Below, one piece after another: positions 22,969-34,284 of a stretch of DNA of 64,000 nucleotides. Where the stretch lies: NCBI GenBank assembly GCA_951217055.1, contig OX578278.1:44963574-45027573 (forward strand), given 5' to 3'. Position numbers and translations under genes: made by a program. Source of the DNA: Gerris lacustris. Lineage: Eukaryota; Arthropoda; Insecta; Hemiptera; Gerridae. The notes beneath the pieces were generated by a model. The model saw only the letters and a program-made list of their open reading frames with translations, did not search any database and was not told where the DNA came from. Numbering within the stretch: position 1 is the first letter of the stretch; every line of letters begins with the position of its first letter.

Positions 22969-25900
22969 CTAGAAAAGAAGAAACAACGAGATTATATGGA
23001 CTACATAGTAAGGTTCCTCAGTGGAGTATAAATCTTGAATTTAATGAAGCCTAACATTCAAAATCACAATAAAAGCATGCTTAAAATTACTCAACAAAGT
23101 TACTCTTAGAGAGTTAAGACATCCTCTTCTGAGCTGGAGGTAACATTGGGAGTGCCAGATATGGGATTCCTGCCACTAGCAGGGAATTATTGCTAAATTG
23201 TGGCATGAAATAATTTCCTGTATAATTAATTGCGATGATAAGTTTAAGAACGAGCAAAAAAATGAAAGTCTTTTATTTTCTCAATTTTATTTATCCTATA
23301 CTACTTAATCCTTATCCTATTTGAAGTTATCTAACATAACATGCTATATACTTTATCAGACAGTCTTTCAAAAGATGTATTTATTTTCCACCTATTTATT
23401 TTCTTTACTTTTATTCTTCTACCTCCTACATTGTCTCCTATAGTATACATTGAGCAGTTCTCAGAGTAGAGTCCACCAGCTAACTTCAACACTTGTAGTT
23501 CTACTTCTTCTATTGATACTTAATAGTGTTCAGACAAAATGTGTCCGCTGATCTCCATATCAAGAATAAGTCCTTATTCAATCGAAAATGTATTAATTTA
23601 CAGTAATTAGCCTTCGATTTAATTTCAACATTCTTAAGACACTTACTTAGCCAACACTGTACTTTACACCTTTCCGGACTATCCTGTTACAAATTACACC
23701 AATCATACAATTTATACTGCTGATTCCACCAGCAACCCTATATCATCTATTACTTATAAAGTTGAACAAGCCCTTTGGTCCTAAGCCTTCCAGAGGCTGT
23801 TGAGCCATAGATTATTTTTTTATTATAATATCATTCCAGACTTCTCATTATCAAATTTTTGAAGACACTAAAATGTTAACAACTACAAAATGTATTTATT
23901 TGACATATACCTGAGTTCCAATATAGTCATTTTCAGGCCATCCCAAAACCATTTCAAACTTTAAAAATTTATTTAGTGGTTTCAAGATCAATGTATCACA
24001 GTCAAGATAAATGCCTCCATAACTCTGAAGTACTAATAGACGAGCCACATCACTTGCATGATAAATTGAACTAAGAGGTTGTCCAAATACAAAGTCAGGT
24101 TTTGACAGTGGTTTGATTAAAACAGGTACATGTGTTAAATTTGAAAGTTCGGTAATAAGGTGCCAATAACGCCCGCTTAAATCAGGGCTGTCATGATGAA
24201 TCCATATTTCCTCTGGCTTTTGGATCTACAAATAATAATAAGACATGTATTATTTTTTAAATTAAATATGTAAAAACAAATAAACAAGAAATAAAAAATC
24301 GGTCTGACAAACCTTTATCGTTTTCATAATATAGATACTGATGAGATAAAATCTAATTCAATCAACTAACAAGTAAACGTATTAAAAATATTTAACAGGT
24401 GATTGATTAAATTATTAATTTTATTTTCAGCTAAATCAAATTTATGTTCATCAATATCTCAGAAACTAAATTATTCCAAAGAAAACAACTTACATTATTG
24501 TAATAATAACAACCATTTATCATAACCCTAATATATATTAGTTCATGTACATAAAAAATATTTCATTTTTGGTTATAAATTGACATTAAGCCATTGAAAT
24601 AGTGTGTTACGATGTAAGTAGTTTTCTTTCTGTTTTTTATTTATTTTTTTATATTTTATATGGTCAGATTCTTGTTTAACTGGACTGCAATTTAGGCGTA
24701 TTATTATTATAAGGGACCTCAAGCATGTGAATCCATCAAAATAAAAATTGTGCGCTATTACAAAACTTTCACTCAATATATACTTTATATTTGAGAAAGT
24801 AAAAAAAGAGAAAAAAAAAACTAGTAGAATGAAGTTCAAGTAATAATTGAACACCATTACATTAATAAAAATATACTATTAAACTACATCTATGTAAACT
24901 AGGGTTTCCATTAACTACCAGAGTCTTGACAGTTAATCAAGGAAGGGGAAAATTTTAGGGAAAAGTGACATGATACTTTTATTTTTTGAACAGGGGTACA
25001 AAAAATTTGTCAACCTAAAGAGTTAGAAATATCTTGGCTCATCTGGCACTTTATTCAGCATAATATGTGACAGGAAGTACCTTCATATTCACACGCTGGG
25101 TGGGTTAAATCTGGCACTGAGTTCAAGAAAGGGAATGAGCTCGGCAGGTGAAATGGGAGACGGATAAGGAAAGGTTTATTGCACAATAAACATAAATCTT
25201 TCCATGATCAAGGGTGTTATAAGTGCCAGCAGGGGTAATGATTTCCACATTAAATATATTTCTAAATTTACACAATTAAACAAATCTGGCTATTCTGCAG
25301 TGAACCATACGGTTGAGAGAAGTATGATATCACATGATTTATACATTTTTGAGATTATTAGTGTGTCAAAAAGTACATTCAAGAGCCGCCCACATTTTTG
25401 AGCAACTCCCCTAAATGCTCTTTTATCTGCAAATTTATCAACATTTCCTGTATCAATTAACAAACTAATCTGAATTCAACTCTATTTATCTTTTAAGTTT
25501 ACTTAACCCTCGGGTGCGTGCGGTCTAATACAGACACGAGGAGGTGCAGACCCCTGATAGGACTTAATCTGTTTTTTATGCCCACACAACAGGTAAAATA
25601 AATATAAACTTGAAATCATTTAACAAAATATTATAAAATATATCTAAATTGGTTTTATTGTTTTAATTTATAAAATAGCATTGTTTAGTCTCATAGTTTA
25701 TAAGCACAAAATTAGTCAGTCTCAATTATAATTTTCAAATTTTTAATTTTTTCTGTATATTTTTATTATTTTATTTTTAAATTCAGGTACCATATTCATT
25801 TATTTTGTATTATATGTATAAATTTCACAAAAATTAGCGTAATAATAAAATTTAAGTGAAAGTGGCGCGGGTCCCCTGTCAGGACAATATGGGCACAGAA

Positions 25901-26804
25901 TTGAAGTATAATAATGAACGAGGTCAAATAGTGACGGATTCTCTTGATAAAAGCAAGAAATGTAGTTAGAAAAATCCCTAGCTTCCAATCGCACCCACAT
26001 CAATCTCAATTTCACAGTTATATCTCAAATTTAGGCCCTAAAAAAGGTTAAAAAAAAAAGGAAACAAAAAAAAAACACATGTTTTTTTTTGTTGTGTTTT
26101 TTTTTTGTTTGTGTTTGAAACAAAAACAAACAACAACACAAAAAACACAAAAAAAGGTTAAAAAAACAAAAAAAAAAACAAAGGTTAAAAAGGATGGTTT
26201 CTTTTTTCAAATTTTCATAAATCATTTTACAGATGTGTTCAGAATCACTAATTAGAGCGACTAATTGTTGGTTGTGGTTAGTATTAGGGTGGCTTCAAAA
26301 TTCAAGTTAGTTTCTCTGGAAACACTGGTAACTTCTGAGTCAACCTGGTAAGTGAATCTGAACTAAGGTATAATTTTATATATTGGTTACATTATAAAAA
26401 TCAAGACTCTTTCCTGAGAATTTAGCTATGTAAGTACTGAGAGTGGGGACCTGTATCATCATCTTCAGTTTATTTTACATTTATTTAAGCTTAAGCGTAA
26501 ATTAAAACAACGACGTACAAAGAATTCATTAACATGCAATTACCTTTATAGCTGAAACTATTGACAGGAAGGAAATGAAATCCAATTCATCTTGACCAAA
26601 TATAACATAATGAATCAAATTAGGAATTATCTCTCTGCCAAGACCAGTTTCGTTATTAAAGTTATAAAATACCAAGCCTCCATCGTTGCTTTTCCGATTG
26701 CTCGGGGAAGACAGGAAATAACTGCTAAAGAAAACAAATAGGCTGACAAAAATTGAAAGTATGCTGAAAATTTTAATAGGCTTTGGAACTCCAGAGGCAT
26801 TCAT
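22585..26804 (-). CDS. DXD-type glycosyltransferase (GT32-like), complete, three exons
   Basis: Exons 26544-26804, 23911-24225 and 22585-22968 join in phase 0 to give 319 residues. The N-terminus is a type II membrane anchor (about residues 9-30) after a short basic cytosolic tail, as expected for a Golgi enzyme. Next comes IPNLIHYVIFG, a start-of-domain motif of the sugar-binding DXD family. The nucleotide-sugar/metal site is YGGIYLDCD, with the DXD at 162-164. Downstream, ILIAHKDARLLKGW and WYYNAG fit the family's acceptor side. The expected role is transfer of a sugar to glycans or glycolipids in the Golgi lumen. Donor and acceptor cannot be told from sequence; alpha-1,4-galactosyl- and N-acetylglucosaminyltransferases belong to this broad group. 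It is head to head with RPP40. Confidence 0.88.
23911..24225 (-). CDS. glycosyltransferase exon 2
   Basis: 105 codons; acceptor TTTGTAG, donor ACTCAG|GTATAT, phase 0 on both sides. It starts IQKPEEIWIHHD and contains the catalytic LDCD (residues 161-164) and one potential N-glycosylation site (NLT, residue 116). Confidence 0.9.
24226..26543 (-). other. glycosyltransferase intron 1 (low-complexity content)
   Basis: It holds a piggyBac-like terminus at 25505 (TTAACCCTCGGGTGCG) with no clear partner end. It also holds an A/T hairpin at about 26036-26175, in which a T/G-rich run (TTTTTTTGTTGTG) faces an A/C-rich run. No extra exon is needed, since exons 1 and 2 join in frame. Confidence 0.5.
26544..26804 (-). 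CDS. glycosyltransferase exon 1
   Basis: 87 codons from ATG (MNASGVPKPIKIF) to AAG. The donor is AAAG|GTAATT, phase 0. It carries the transmembrane anchor and the start of the catalytic domain. Confidence 0.85.
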
Positions 26805-27102
26805 GATAGAAATAGAGTCATGGTAGAAACAAACACATGATATAAATTAAAATAAACATTAAAAAACAAACAAAAATTTAAAAAAAAATTAATAATATTA
26901 AAAAACAACTAATGTTTACATTGTTATCATAAACTGAATAAAATAACCTGACTTTAACCTTTTTTGTTTTTGTTTTCATTGATAATGATAAGAGTGATAA
27001 GAAACCCACGCGATTTGAATTATTCCATGTGGTATTTTCAATTCGAAATCATCATTGATTTTTAAATTTGTAATCAGTTTATGTAATTTTTACCCTTCTA
27101 AC
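26805..27102. promoter_or_regulatory. presumed bidirectional promoter
   Basis: 298 bp separate the two divergent start codons (glycosyltransferase on minus, RPP40 on plus). No other gene can use this space, so both core promoters and 5' UTRs must lie here or in unannotated upstream exons. AT-rich; no clear TATA box was assigned. Confidence 0.5.
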
Positions 27103-27228
27103 ATGTTGAACCCTCGAGTTGTAAATTTCAAACCAGCATCTGTAAATGTGACTTTTAAACGCGGAAATATATCCGAAGACCAACATGTAATCAATCAAAC
27201 TATTAAAAACCATTTCTACAATTATTCT
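27103..27228 (+). CDS. RPP40: RPP40 exon 1
   Basis: 42 codons from ATG (MLNPRVVNFKP) to FYNYS. The donor is TTCT|GTAAGT, phase 0. The upstream in-frame TTG is not used as a start. Confidence 0.85.
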
Positions 27229-30200
27229 GTAAGTATTTTTTTAAACATAATTTAAGATATAGAACACTTTGCTCTAAGTCTATGTAGTTTTGTATACAAT
27301 TTATACCACTGTGTAAAATTTTGTTGACTTGTTAGTCTACAAAAGTAAGCCCATTCCCGAGCATAAATGGGGGGGATAAGACTCAGTTTAAAGTATATAA
27401 TATGCTTAATAGCTGTACCGAGTTTCAATATAAACTTGGTTTTCAATCGACAAATTTAAAAATAAATGATGTGTGCATTTAAATTAAAATAAACTTCGAA
27501 CTTACATTTATTGAGCAAAACGACTCTCTTTTACTTTGTTACCCACCTTTTTTATTTTGAATTTATATATAAAAAAAGTGTGATCTTTCTTTGTCCCAAA
27601 GTACCTTAGACTAAAGATCCCTTTGTCTTAAAAAGTTTTGTTACCCATCCTACTTTTCAGCATTTTACGGACATCAATATAGGTGGGTAACAAACTAAAA
27701 GAGGCGTATGGGGACGCCTCTTTTACTTTGTTACCCACCATTTTCTTTCTTTTCTGGTGGCTAACGAAGTAAAAGAGTTCCAATTACATAATCTTTCATG
27801 TGTTATTGTAATTGCTGTGTCTTGCAACCTTTTAGTGTACCTACATGTCATATTCATGTTTTTCCCTCATTGTCTATAAAGGTGCCCTATAGGAGTTAGT
27901 TATACAATATCGAGGTGTTTTTCAATTCCTCCTAAACATATCAGGAGTGACACTCTTAATGGTAGCCGTTATCTTTGACTTAATTTCGTCCAAAGTAGGT
28001 AGGCATTGGCGGTTTTAACCCCCTGTCTATGGGGAGGGGGGGGGGGGTCTCTTTTTTTAAAAGTAAAGGTATTTCAGCCCCTTAAAACTCTGACATTCTT
28101 TTTGGGACAGTCAATATTCTATGTATCTACTTTTATTTTTATTAGGACCTACATCCTAAACCCCTTTTGGTAAACTCCATAGTTAGCTAAACAGCATCAC
28201 AAGATGATATCACCATTATAATGAATAACCTATTAATTTAAATAAACACCTATTTTATACAGTTTATTTTGTTAAATTACAGTTTATTACATTAATTTGC
28301 TAGATCTCATTGCATATCCAAATAATTTGTGGTTGTTTTTTATGCACAGGTGTCTTTAGTCCTTCCTGATAGTCTGGCGGTACCTCCTAATCTTGTTCAA
28401 ACCCTTACTCACGACTCTGCCTATTATAAACTCATGTCAGTACCTCTACATCTATTCATCACTCAGGATTTTATTGATTATTTTGTTAAAGGAGGTAAGA
28501 CATTTGTATTACTATTATATTGTAGGTTCTATTATTTACAATTATATGAATGTTGGGCAGAGGAAATCAATTAAATAAAGGCATAAGTTTTGTTAGAAAA
28601 AATGGTATTAGTGACTTCCTAGGAGCTGCAAAACTTGATTTCTTCTGTTTCCCTGATTTTCATATTTAAAAAAATAAAAATAAATAAGAGTTGGTACATA
28701 TTTATATATTTGTTTTAATCTTGATTTTACTAGTAAAAACCTAAATTAACGTATTATACTGGAAAATTTAAAAAATATTAACATTTTTTCGCTTTAAGAA
28801 AGGTATGTGTTTGTGCTGATATTGATTTATTGCATATGTTTTAGGTGAAGTGTCAGCTCTGAGCGTCAACACTTGGCTTGATTGTGATAATTGTATAGCT
28901 ATAACTCCTCACGGCTTTTTAATTTTAAACATAGATACTAAGACTTTTCAAGAACTAGGTTTAGTAAAAGGTCCGGCTATAGACGTTAGAAAAAATAAAA
29001 ACAACACTTATGGTACCTATACATATTATATATCAAGTTAAAATTTAGTATAATTCCATTTTGTACTTGAGATGTCAGAACTGATAAAGTATTTTAAATT
29101 ATAGCAAATTAATTACTATTCAGGATTTTAAGAAGAAAAAAAAAAAAATCAGATGTTGAAAAAATAGTATCAGTATCTTATCTACAGCATTCTAGGTCAG
29201 AAATTCATAGATTTGGTTTGTAACTGTTTGAACCTTTCTTTTAAGTGTTTTGGTGTGTATTTTTTATTTGCCTAGTGTTTAGCCTGAGTGTTTAATTTTT
29301 ACTTTAACTTAGATTGTGTAAATGTTAAATATCATAATCCTATTTTGTTTTTAGTAATGAGTACTTTTGATTAGGACTCGTACTTGTATTGCTTATTGCG
29401 CTTCACTGTAACTTCATTTATTACGGAATCTTGGTAAATGTGACTTAGAAAACTTATTTTTACAAAAAACGTATGGTTAACTAAACCCTCAAAACACACT
29501 TAGGTAAGCATTGGGCCGCGGAATGATTTCAAACAAATTTATTGGGTCGCGGGTCAAAAAGGTTGAGAAACGCTGTTCTAGAGAGTGATAGAAATGTTCT
29601 ACCATATAATTCATAATATTGAGATTATTTTCATTGTAAAAATTTACTTTCAAATTCATCTTTCAATTTAATAATGACAATTATTATTATTTTAACATTC
29701 CTTTTAAATACCTTATACCTTTTAAATACCTTGTTTTCTTAATATTTTCTCTTTTTAGTTGTTAGAATTAATTTAAACACGGAATGCTTTAAAATTGGAT
29801 GTAGAAATTATGAAAAGGCTTATCGCAATCTTTTTAACAATTCATCAAATGTGAGATTTGATCTTATTTTAACTTGGGAACCTACAGGTAAGAATTTTTA
29901 AATTTATTTTTATAGATATTAGAACTTTTCTACCAGTTCTATGATTCAGCAGCCGACTATTAGATTTGCCACTCTAACAGTTAATCCTTATTTCCTTTGG
30001 TTAATTATATACTCTTCTTTTTTACTTCCTTATAAATATTAAAGAAAGAAGATTCCCCACTAAAGTAACTTCATTGTACAAAGCCTGCTTTTACCACTAG
30101 TGGTCATTTTCAGTATTCTGTGGTGCAATTAGATCATGGAGGGCCTAGGCCTCCCAAACAGGTGATAAGGGGTTAGTTTATCACTGCATCAATTTATTCT

Positions 30201-33200
30201 GTATAAATTGGCATTCACAACCGTTTAACCTACCATTAACTCCTAACTAAGACTTTTCAAGAACTAGGTTTGGTCAAAATGGCTTTAGACATTAGAAAAA
30301 ATAAAAATAACACTTATGGTAGGTACCTACCTATACATATTTAATATTTTTGATTGTTAATGAAGGTGATCCCTATAAATTCTATAGTTCGGAGATTGTG
30401 GGTCTTAAGGGATGTATTAATAAAGAAAATCTCTATATCATGTTGTCAAATTTGTTGCTATATTTTGACTCCCTTTCGAGTCATTCTCAAGCATCTACAA
30501 CAAATTACAAACTAATCATACACCTTATTTAATTCGTTACTTTAACCTAGATTGTGATTAATTAATAACAAATAAGACTAATTGAATATTTTTTATATTA
30601 AGTTAAGATTTAGCACATTATGAGCCAAAATTTTAAAATTAAAACATTATTATTTAACTATAACTTAGTTTTTTTAGAACTTAATGTGTATATATTATCA
30701 GTAATTTCTATATCCTTAGCATCTGGTTAACAAAAACTGAAATACAGGGATTAAAAGAAATATTCTTACAGCTGGAATATTTTTGTGTGCTCTTTTTCTT
30801 CACTATTTCACCGGAAAACTGAATTTTTATTGGCAATTTCTTTAATATATTAAATTTAGAGTTTTAATAGTATGACATAAACAGTGCTCGCCGCTTAATG
30901 GAATCATGTTTAATGTTATCAACCACTTAGTGTGATCAAAATAGCTTGAAACAGGCTCTTGCAATTACAATTCACTAAACCATTTCCGTTAAATGTGATC
31001 AATGTCGAGATCATAGGATTTTTTAATCATTTTTGGGGAAACGACTAGAGCTGTGGGACTGGTGGTTCGCTGATCATCCTTTTTTTCTCAGAAAGTAAAG
31101 CTTACCTCATCTCCCCCCGATTACTACTAAGAACGGCAGTCAGATATCAGGTGTTTTTGTTTTTTCAATTATTCATATTCTTTCATCAACAAATTTACAT
31201 AAGTGATTTGTCTTGTTTTAAAGTTCAATTTTTAAACGAATAGCCTTCTTTTTGAGCCCTTCAAAATATAGTGATTTATGTGCTCATACACATATCTAAG
31301 AAGTATTCGTTTTGTCCCTAAAGATTTATATAATTTCAAATTGTTCCTAAAAAAAAAAGAAGTTAAATTATGTACAATTTTAATTGTCATTACATCATTC
31401 AGTGTACATGATAAACAATTTGAGTTTTACTTCCTCCAGTTTATTATCAGTCGGTTAGTGTTATATCACTTAGTCTGGATCCCAAAGTGCTTACATTAAG
31501 AGGCGTGCACTGTATATTCAAACTTCAGTCTATATATAATTTTGTAAAATTTATATTTTAACTTTCAGATGTAAAAGTTTGTCCATCGTCAATAGCAAAA
31601 TTTTTTGCTCGGCATAATATTGAAGTTAAAGAATTTCAAGTGGAAGAAACTAAAAGGATAAATTACAGTGTTAAATTCCCTTTGCTCTCAGCAGAAGAAG
31701 AAGAATTGATTGAATGGTTCGGTGCCCTGGCTTTTGATATGACTGGCACAGTGTAAGTTAACACTAACTAGCAATAAAGCTTCTTAAACATTTTTTCCTT
31801 TTATATAACTACAATTACCATTAATTGTACTTTTTGAGATAAGATGTTACATATCAGTTATTGATTTTAGATGATACCATATGCTCTATAAACTATTTCC
31901 ATTTTTGAGATTATAATTATTCATTTTAGCAGGCAAAAGCGATACATTCCTGCACTTGTCTGTCTGTTGGTAATGCACCTGATCTCCGAAAGTACTTGAC
32001 ACAAAAATTTGAAACTTTTCACTTATTTTATGTGAAAACCATGTCCAAACATAGGGAAATTACAGGGAAGCTTAAAAAAATCATCCCTCAAAAAGTAGAG
32101 GTTAAAACTTTTGTTAAACGGATATATGTCTTGTGAGGTTTTCAATGAAAGAGGAGGACGCCCTGAGTACAAATATACAGGGTGGTCCAAAAGTCTCCCC
32201 CCCCCCTCTTAACTTTTGAACTGTTTGAGATAAATTATTGAAATTTGGGGGATCCGTACAGTAAAGGGAAGTTTGTTTTCATGTAATTGCACACTAGGGG
32301 CAACCACCCACTTTGCCCCCGGGCCACCCAACTTCAAAATTTCAAATTGGAGTGTATATTTTTGATAGCATATTTGAATTCTACGGCAAAAAATAATAAA
32401 ATTTTACTTGAAAGAGGAGGCAAAGATAGCAAAATAACCCTTCCTAAAATACGTTGTAAAATTTAAACGATTGGAGATAAATTAATGAAACTAAGGGGAT
32501 CCATCTCATGTAAAGAAAAGTTTGTTTTCATGCAACACGCAGTACGGGCAACCAACCATTTTGTCCCCAGGCCACTTAACTTCAAAATTTCAAACTGGAG
32601 TGTACTCCAGTTTCATGTGCAATTACATGGAAACAAACTTCCCTTTACATGGTACGGATCTCCCAAATTTTATTAATTTATCTCAAACCGTTCAAAAGTT
32701 ATGAGGGGGGGGGGGGGGGAGAGAATTTTGGACCACCCTGTATATGTTTTCGTTATTGTACCAATCATCTTTGCGCCATGTTTCCTAGAAAATTGCATTT
32801 TTTCAGGTTTCCCCGTCTATTTTTTTCACAAAACAAATGAGTTTTTTGAGTAATTTTTTATGCGTATAAATGCCCCCCCCCCCCCCCCCCAAAAAAAAAA
32901 AATTATAAACATTTATTTTCATAGGAACAGATAGGGCTAACACTTTGGAGTAGTTTAGCTAAAACAAACTTTTAAATGGCTGCCATCTTAATTCGGCTGA
33001 GCCGATTATGCTGGTTATGGAATTCACATACTTGGCCAATTTATAATTTTATAATTATCTATTATATTTTTAGACCAGAAGAGAGTGAAGACTTTATGAT
33101 ATTTGAGCCTCCTGAACCGTATGAAGAAATAGGCCAAGTTGTTCTTACCAGTTGGACTGGACTGTTTTCAAGAAATCGTTTAACTTTATTTTTTGAAGAG

Positions 33201-33728
33201 ATTAGGTAAGGAATAATAATTATTTGGTTTAAAAAATGTCCTTTAAGTAAAAATTATATATTTTAAAATTTTATTTTTGTTGAGAAGTTGATTGGTGAAC
33301 TCTTAATTCTTTAAATTTAGTTTTAACCATGGCATTACTATAAAATTATTACATATTTAACAGATTAAGGGGAGTATTTCAGGTGAATTAACCTCCAATA
33401 AAGCTAAAAAGTAGTGATGTCCCTAGTCCCTAGTTATATTTTTTTAATAGTTAGTTAAATAATAGTTCTTATTTTAATGTCTCAATATAATAACAGCTAT
33501 ATACCTTTTATAATAACTTTTATTCCGGTTTTCAGAAAATTAGCATCTGATCTGAATGAAGTTCCATGGATAGGTATCAGTGTTTTAGGTTATCTTGATA
33601 CTCCAGTGTCTTGGGGTCTAAGCCCACATGCTTTCAGAATTAGTGGTGAGAATGATTACACAATACTTTTAAATCACGAAGAAAAATATTTAATGTGCAA
33701 AAACACTGAAACATGTTCGGCCAAGTAA
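27103..33728 (+). CDS. RPP40: ribonuclease P/MRP protein subunit p40, complete, seven exons
   Basis: Exons 27103-27228, 28350-28494, 28845-29012, 29759-29887, 31569-31752, 33074-33205 and 33536-33728 join with consistent phases (0,1,1,1,2,2) to 358 residues; the human protein is 363. Family landmarks are present in order: HFYNYS-VS, PLHLFITQDFIDYFVKGG, ITPHGFLILNIDTKTFQELG, a W.....GALAFD segment, and near the end LGYLDTPVSWGLSPHAFR, where human has FADSPVSWEKNEHGFR. RPP40 is a protein subunit of nuclear RNase P and RNase MRP, which process pre-tRNA 5' ends and pre-rRNA. All introns have GT-AG borders. Introns carry MITEs and a partial exon-3 copy. It converges on the 34219-40170 gene. Confidence 0.93.
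27519..27781. mobile_element. two adjacent hairpin MITEs sharing one terminal motif
   Basis: CTCTTTTACTTTGTTACCC occurs in four copies with alternating orientation, at about 27522, 27683, 27718 and 27756. The first pair brackets about 190 bp. The second pair forms a compact 66-bp hairpin. Intron 1 of RPP40. A terminus CCCTTTGTCTTA, shared with the MITE at 63128-63218, also lies near 27620. Confidence 0.6.
28350..28494 (+). CDS. RPP40: RPP40 exon 2
   Basis: Acceptor ATGCACAG, donor GGAG|GTAAGA, ends in phase 1. It encodes VSLVLPDSL through VPLHLFITQDFIDYFVKG, the most conserved block of the N-terminal half. Confidence 0.92.
28845..29012 (+). CDS. RPP40: RPP40 exon 3
   Basis: Acceptor GTTTTAG, donor TATG|GTACCT, phase 1 to phase 1. 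It encodes EVSALSVNTWLDCDNC and a conserved ITPHGFLILNIDTKTFQELG stretch. Its 3' part is duplicated at 30245-30343. Confidence 0.9.
29500..29580 (+). mobile_element. hAT-like element end fragment
   Basis: The sequence TTGGGCCGCGG ... GGTCGCGGGTCAAAAAGGTTGAGAAACGCTG resembles the end region of dispersed animal hAT-derived repeats. Only one end is recognised. Intron 3 of RPP40. Confidence 0.35.
29759..29887 (+). CDS. RPP40: RPP40 exon 4
   Basis: Acceptor CTTTTTAG, donor ACAG|GTAAGA, phase 1 to phase 1. It encodes VRINLNTECFKIGC and ends in RFDLILTWEPT, matching the F.FLL.W segment of the family. Confidence 0.9.
30245..30343 (+). pseudogene. RPP40: partial duplicate of RPP40 exon 3 with its donor site
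   Basis: It copies 28936-29030, from ACTAAGACTTTTCAAG through the splice donor and about 20 bp of intron, with scattered differences. The frame is still open and one codon shorter (TKTFQELGLVKMALDIRKNK). The donor is TATG|GTAGGT. The 5' half of the exon and its acceptor are missing, so it should not splice as an exon. Confidence 0.75.
31569..31752 (+). CDS. RPP40: RPP40 exon 5
   Basis: Acceptor AACTTTCAG, donor CAGT|GTAAGT, phase 1 to phase 2. It encodes DVKVCPSSIAKFFARH and ends with the EWFGALAFDMTGT segment (human: DWLGAVF). Confidence 0.9.
31930..33010 (+). mobile_element. dispersed repeat family B, plus-strand copy, with nested MITE
   Basis: It shares ordered blocks with the reverse complement of 42105-42720. 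Blocks include a CTTGTCTGTCTGT start, GAAACTTT with TATTTTATGTG, GAAAGAGGAGGACG.CCTGAGTAC, and ATGGC.GCCATCTT near the end. The MITE at 32178-32740 is inserted in it. No ORF is conserved. RPP40 intron 5. Confidence 0.6.
32178..32740. mobile_element. mariner-type MITE, TA target site
   Basis: TA flanks both ends. The termini CAGGGTGGTCCAAAA are inverted. The arms extend inward with GGAAGTTTGTTT and ATTTATCTCAAAC words, and the internal segment is itself partly duplicated (two diverged copies of CTTCAAAATTTCAAA.TGGAGTGTA). 563 bp, no transposase. Confidence 0.8.
33074..33205 (+). CDS. RPP40: RPP40 exon 6
   Basis: Acceptor TATTTTTAG, donor TTAG|GTAAGG, phase 2 to phase 2. It encodes PEESEDFMIFEPPEP and the SWTGLFSRNRLTLFFEEI segment. 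Confidence 0.9.
33536..33728 (+). CDS. RPP40: RPP40 exon 7 (terminal)
   Basis: Acceptor GGTTTTCAG, stop TAA at 33726-33728. It contains VPWIGISVLGYLDTPVSWG and HAFRISGEND, followed by a short polar tail. AATAAA signals lie at about 34018 and 34094. Confidence 0.93.
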
Positions 33729-34218
33729 TAACAAAATCAACCTTCAAAAGGTGTATTCAGTTCAAAAAACAAGTTGCTAAAGATGGAAGACAAGGGAAGA
33801 AGTAAAAATATATTAATCAATTAAATCCATCAAGACAAATGTGGACAAGAAACCATCTCATTTAACTTGGGAAAGAAGGAATAACTCACATGGACACTGT
33901 CCAAAAATAAGTGGGTATCAATATATATATAATACTTGGTTTTGGGAATCTTTTCAACAAGTCAATAAATATGTAGTTTGTTGAAAATTGTCTTTAGTAG
34001 TTGATTAACTCTTAAATAATAAAGCGTGAAATGTTAATATCTATAAAACTTGTTATTCACTTGGTTAAAGATGATTCTTCTTGTAAATAAGTAAAAATAA
34101 ATATTGTTCATTTTTTAAAAATTGTATAATATTACAGTGTACATACATTTATAAGAAATAAATTTTAAAAACAAATAGAAATGTTTATTTTATTAAGTAT
34201 TAATAATGAAGCAGTTAT

Positions 34219-34284
34219 TTATCCAATAACATATGGTCTTCTTCCAAATAAGAACTCTCCCAATGTTACTACTGTTGGTGTCCA
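34219..34284 (-). CDS. secreted peptide gene exon 3 (terminal)
   Basis: Acceptor CATTTTCAG, 21 codons and TAA. It encodes WTPTVVTLGEFLFG, then RR and PYVIG. AATAAA on the minus strand follows near 34185. It is only about 490 bp from the end of RPP40 on the other strand. Confidence 0.6.
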   Translation of the reverse strand, partial: WTPTVVTLGEFLFGRRPYVIG

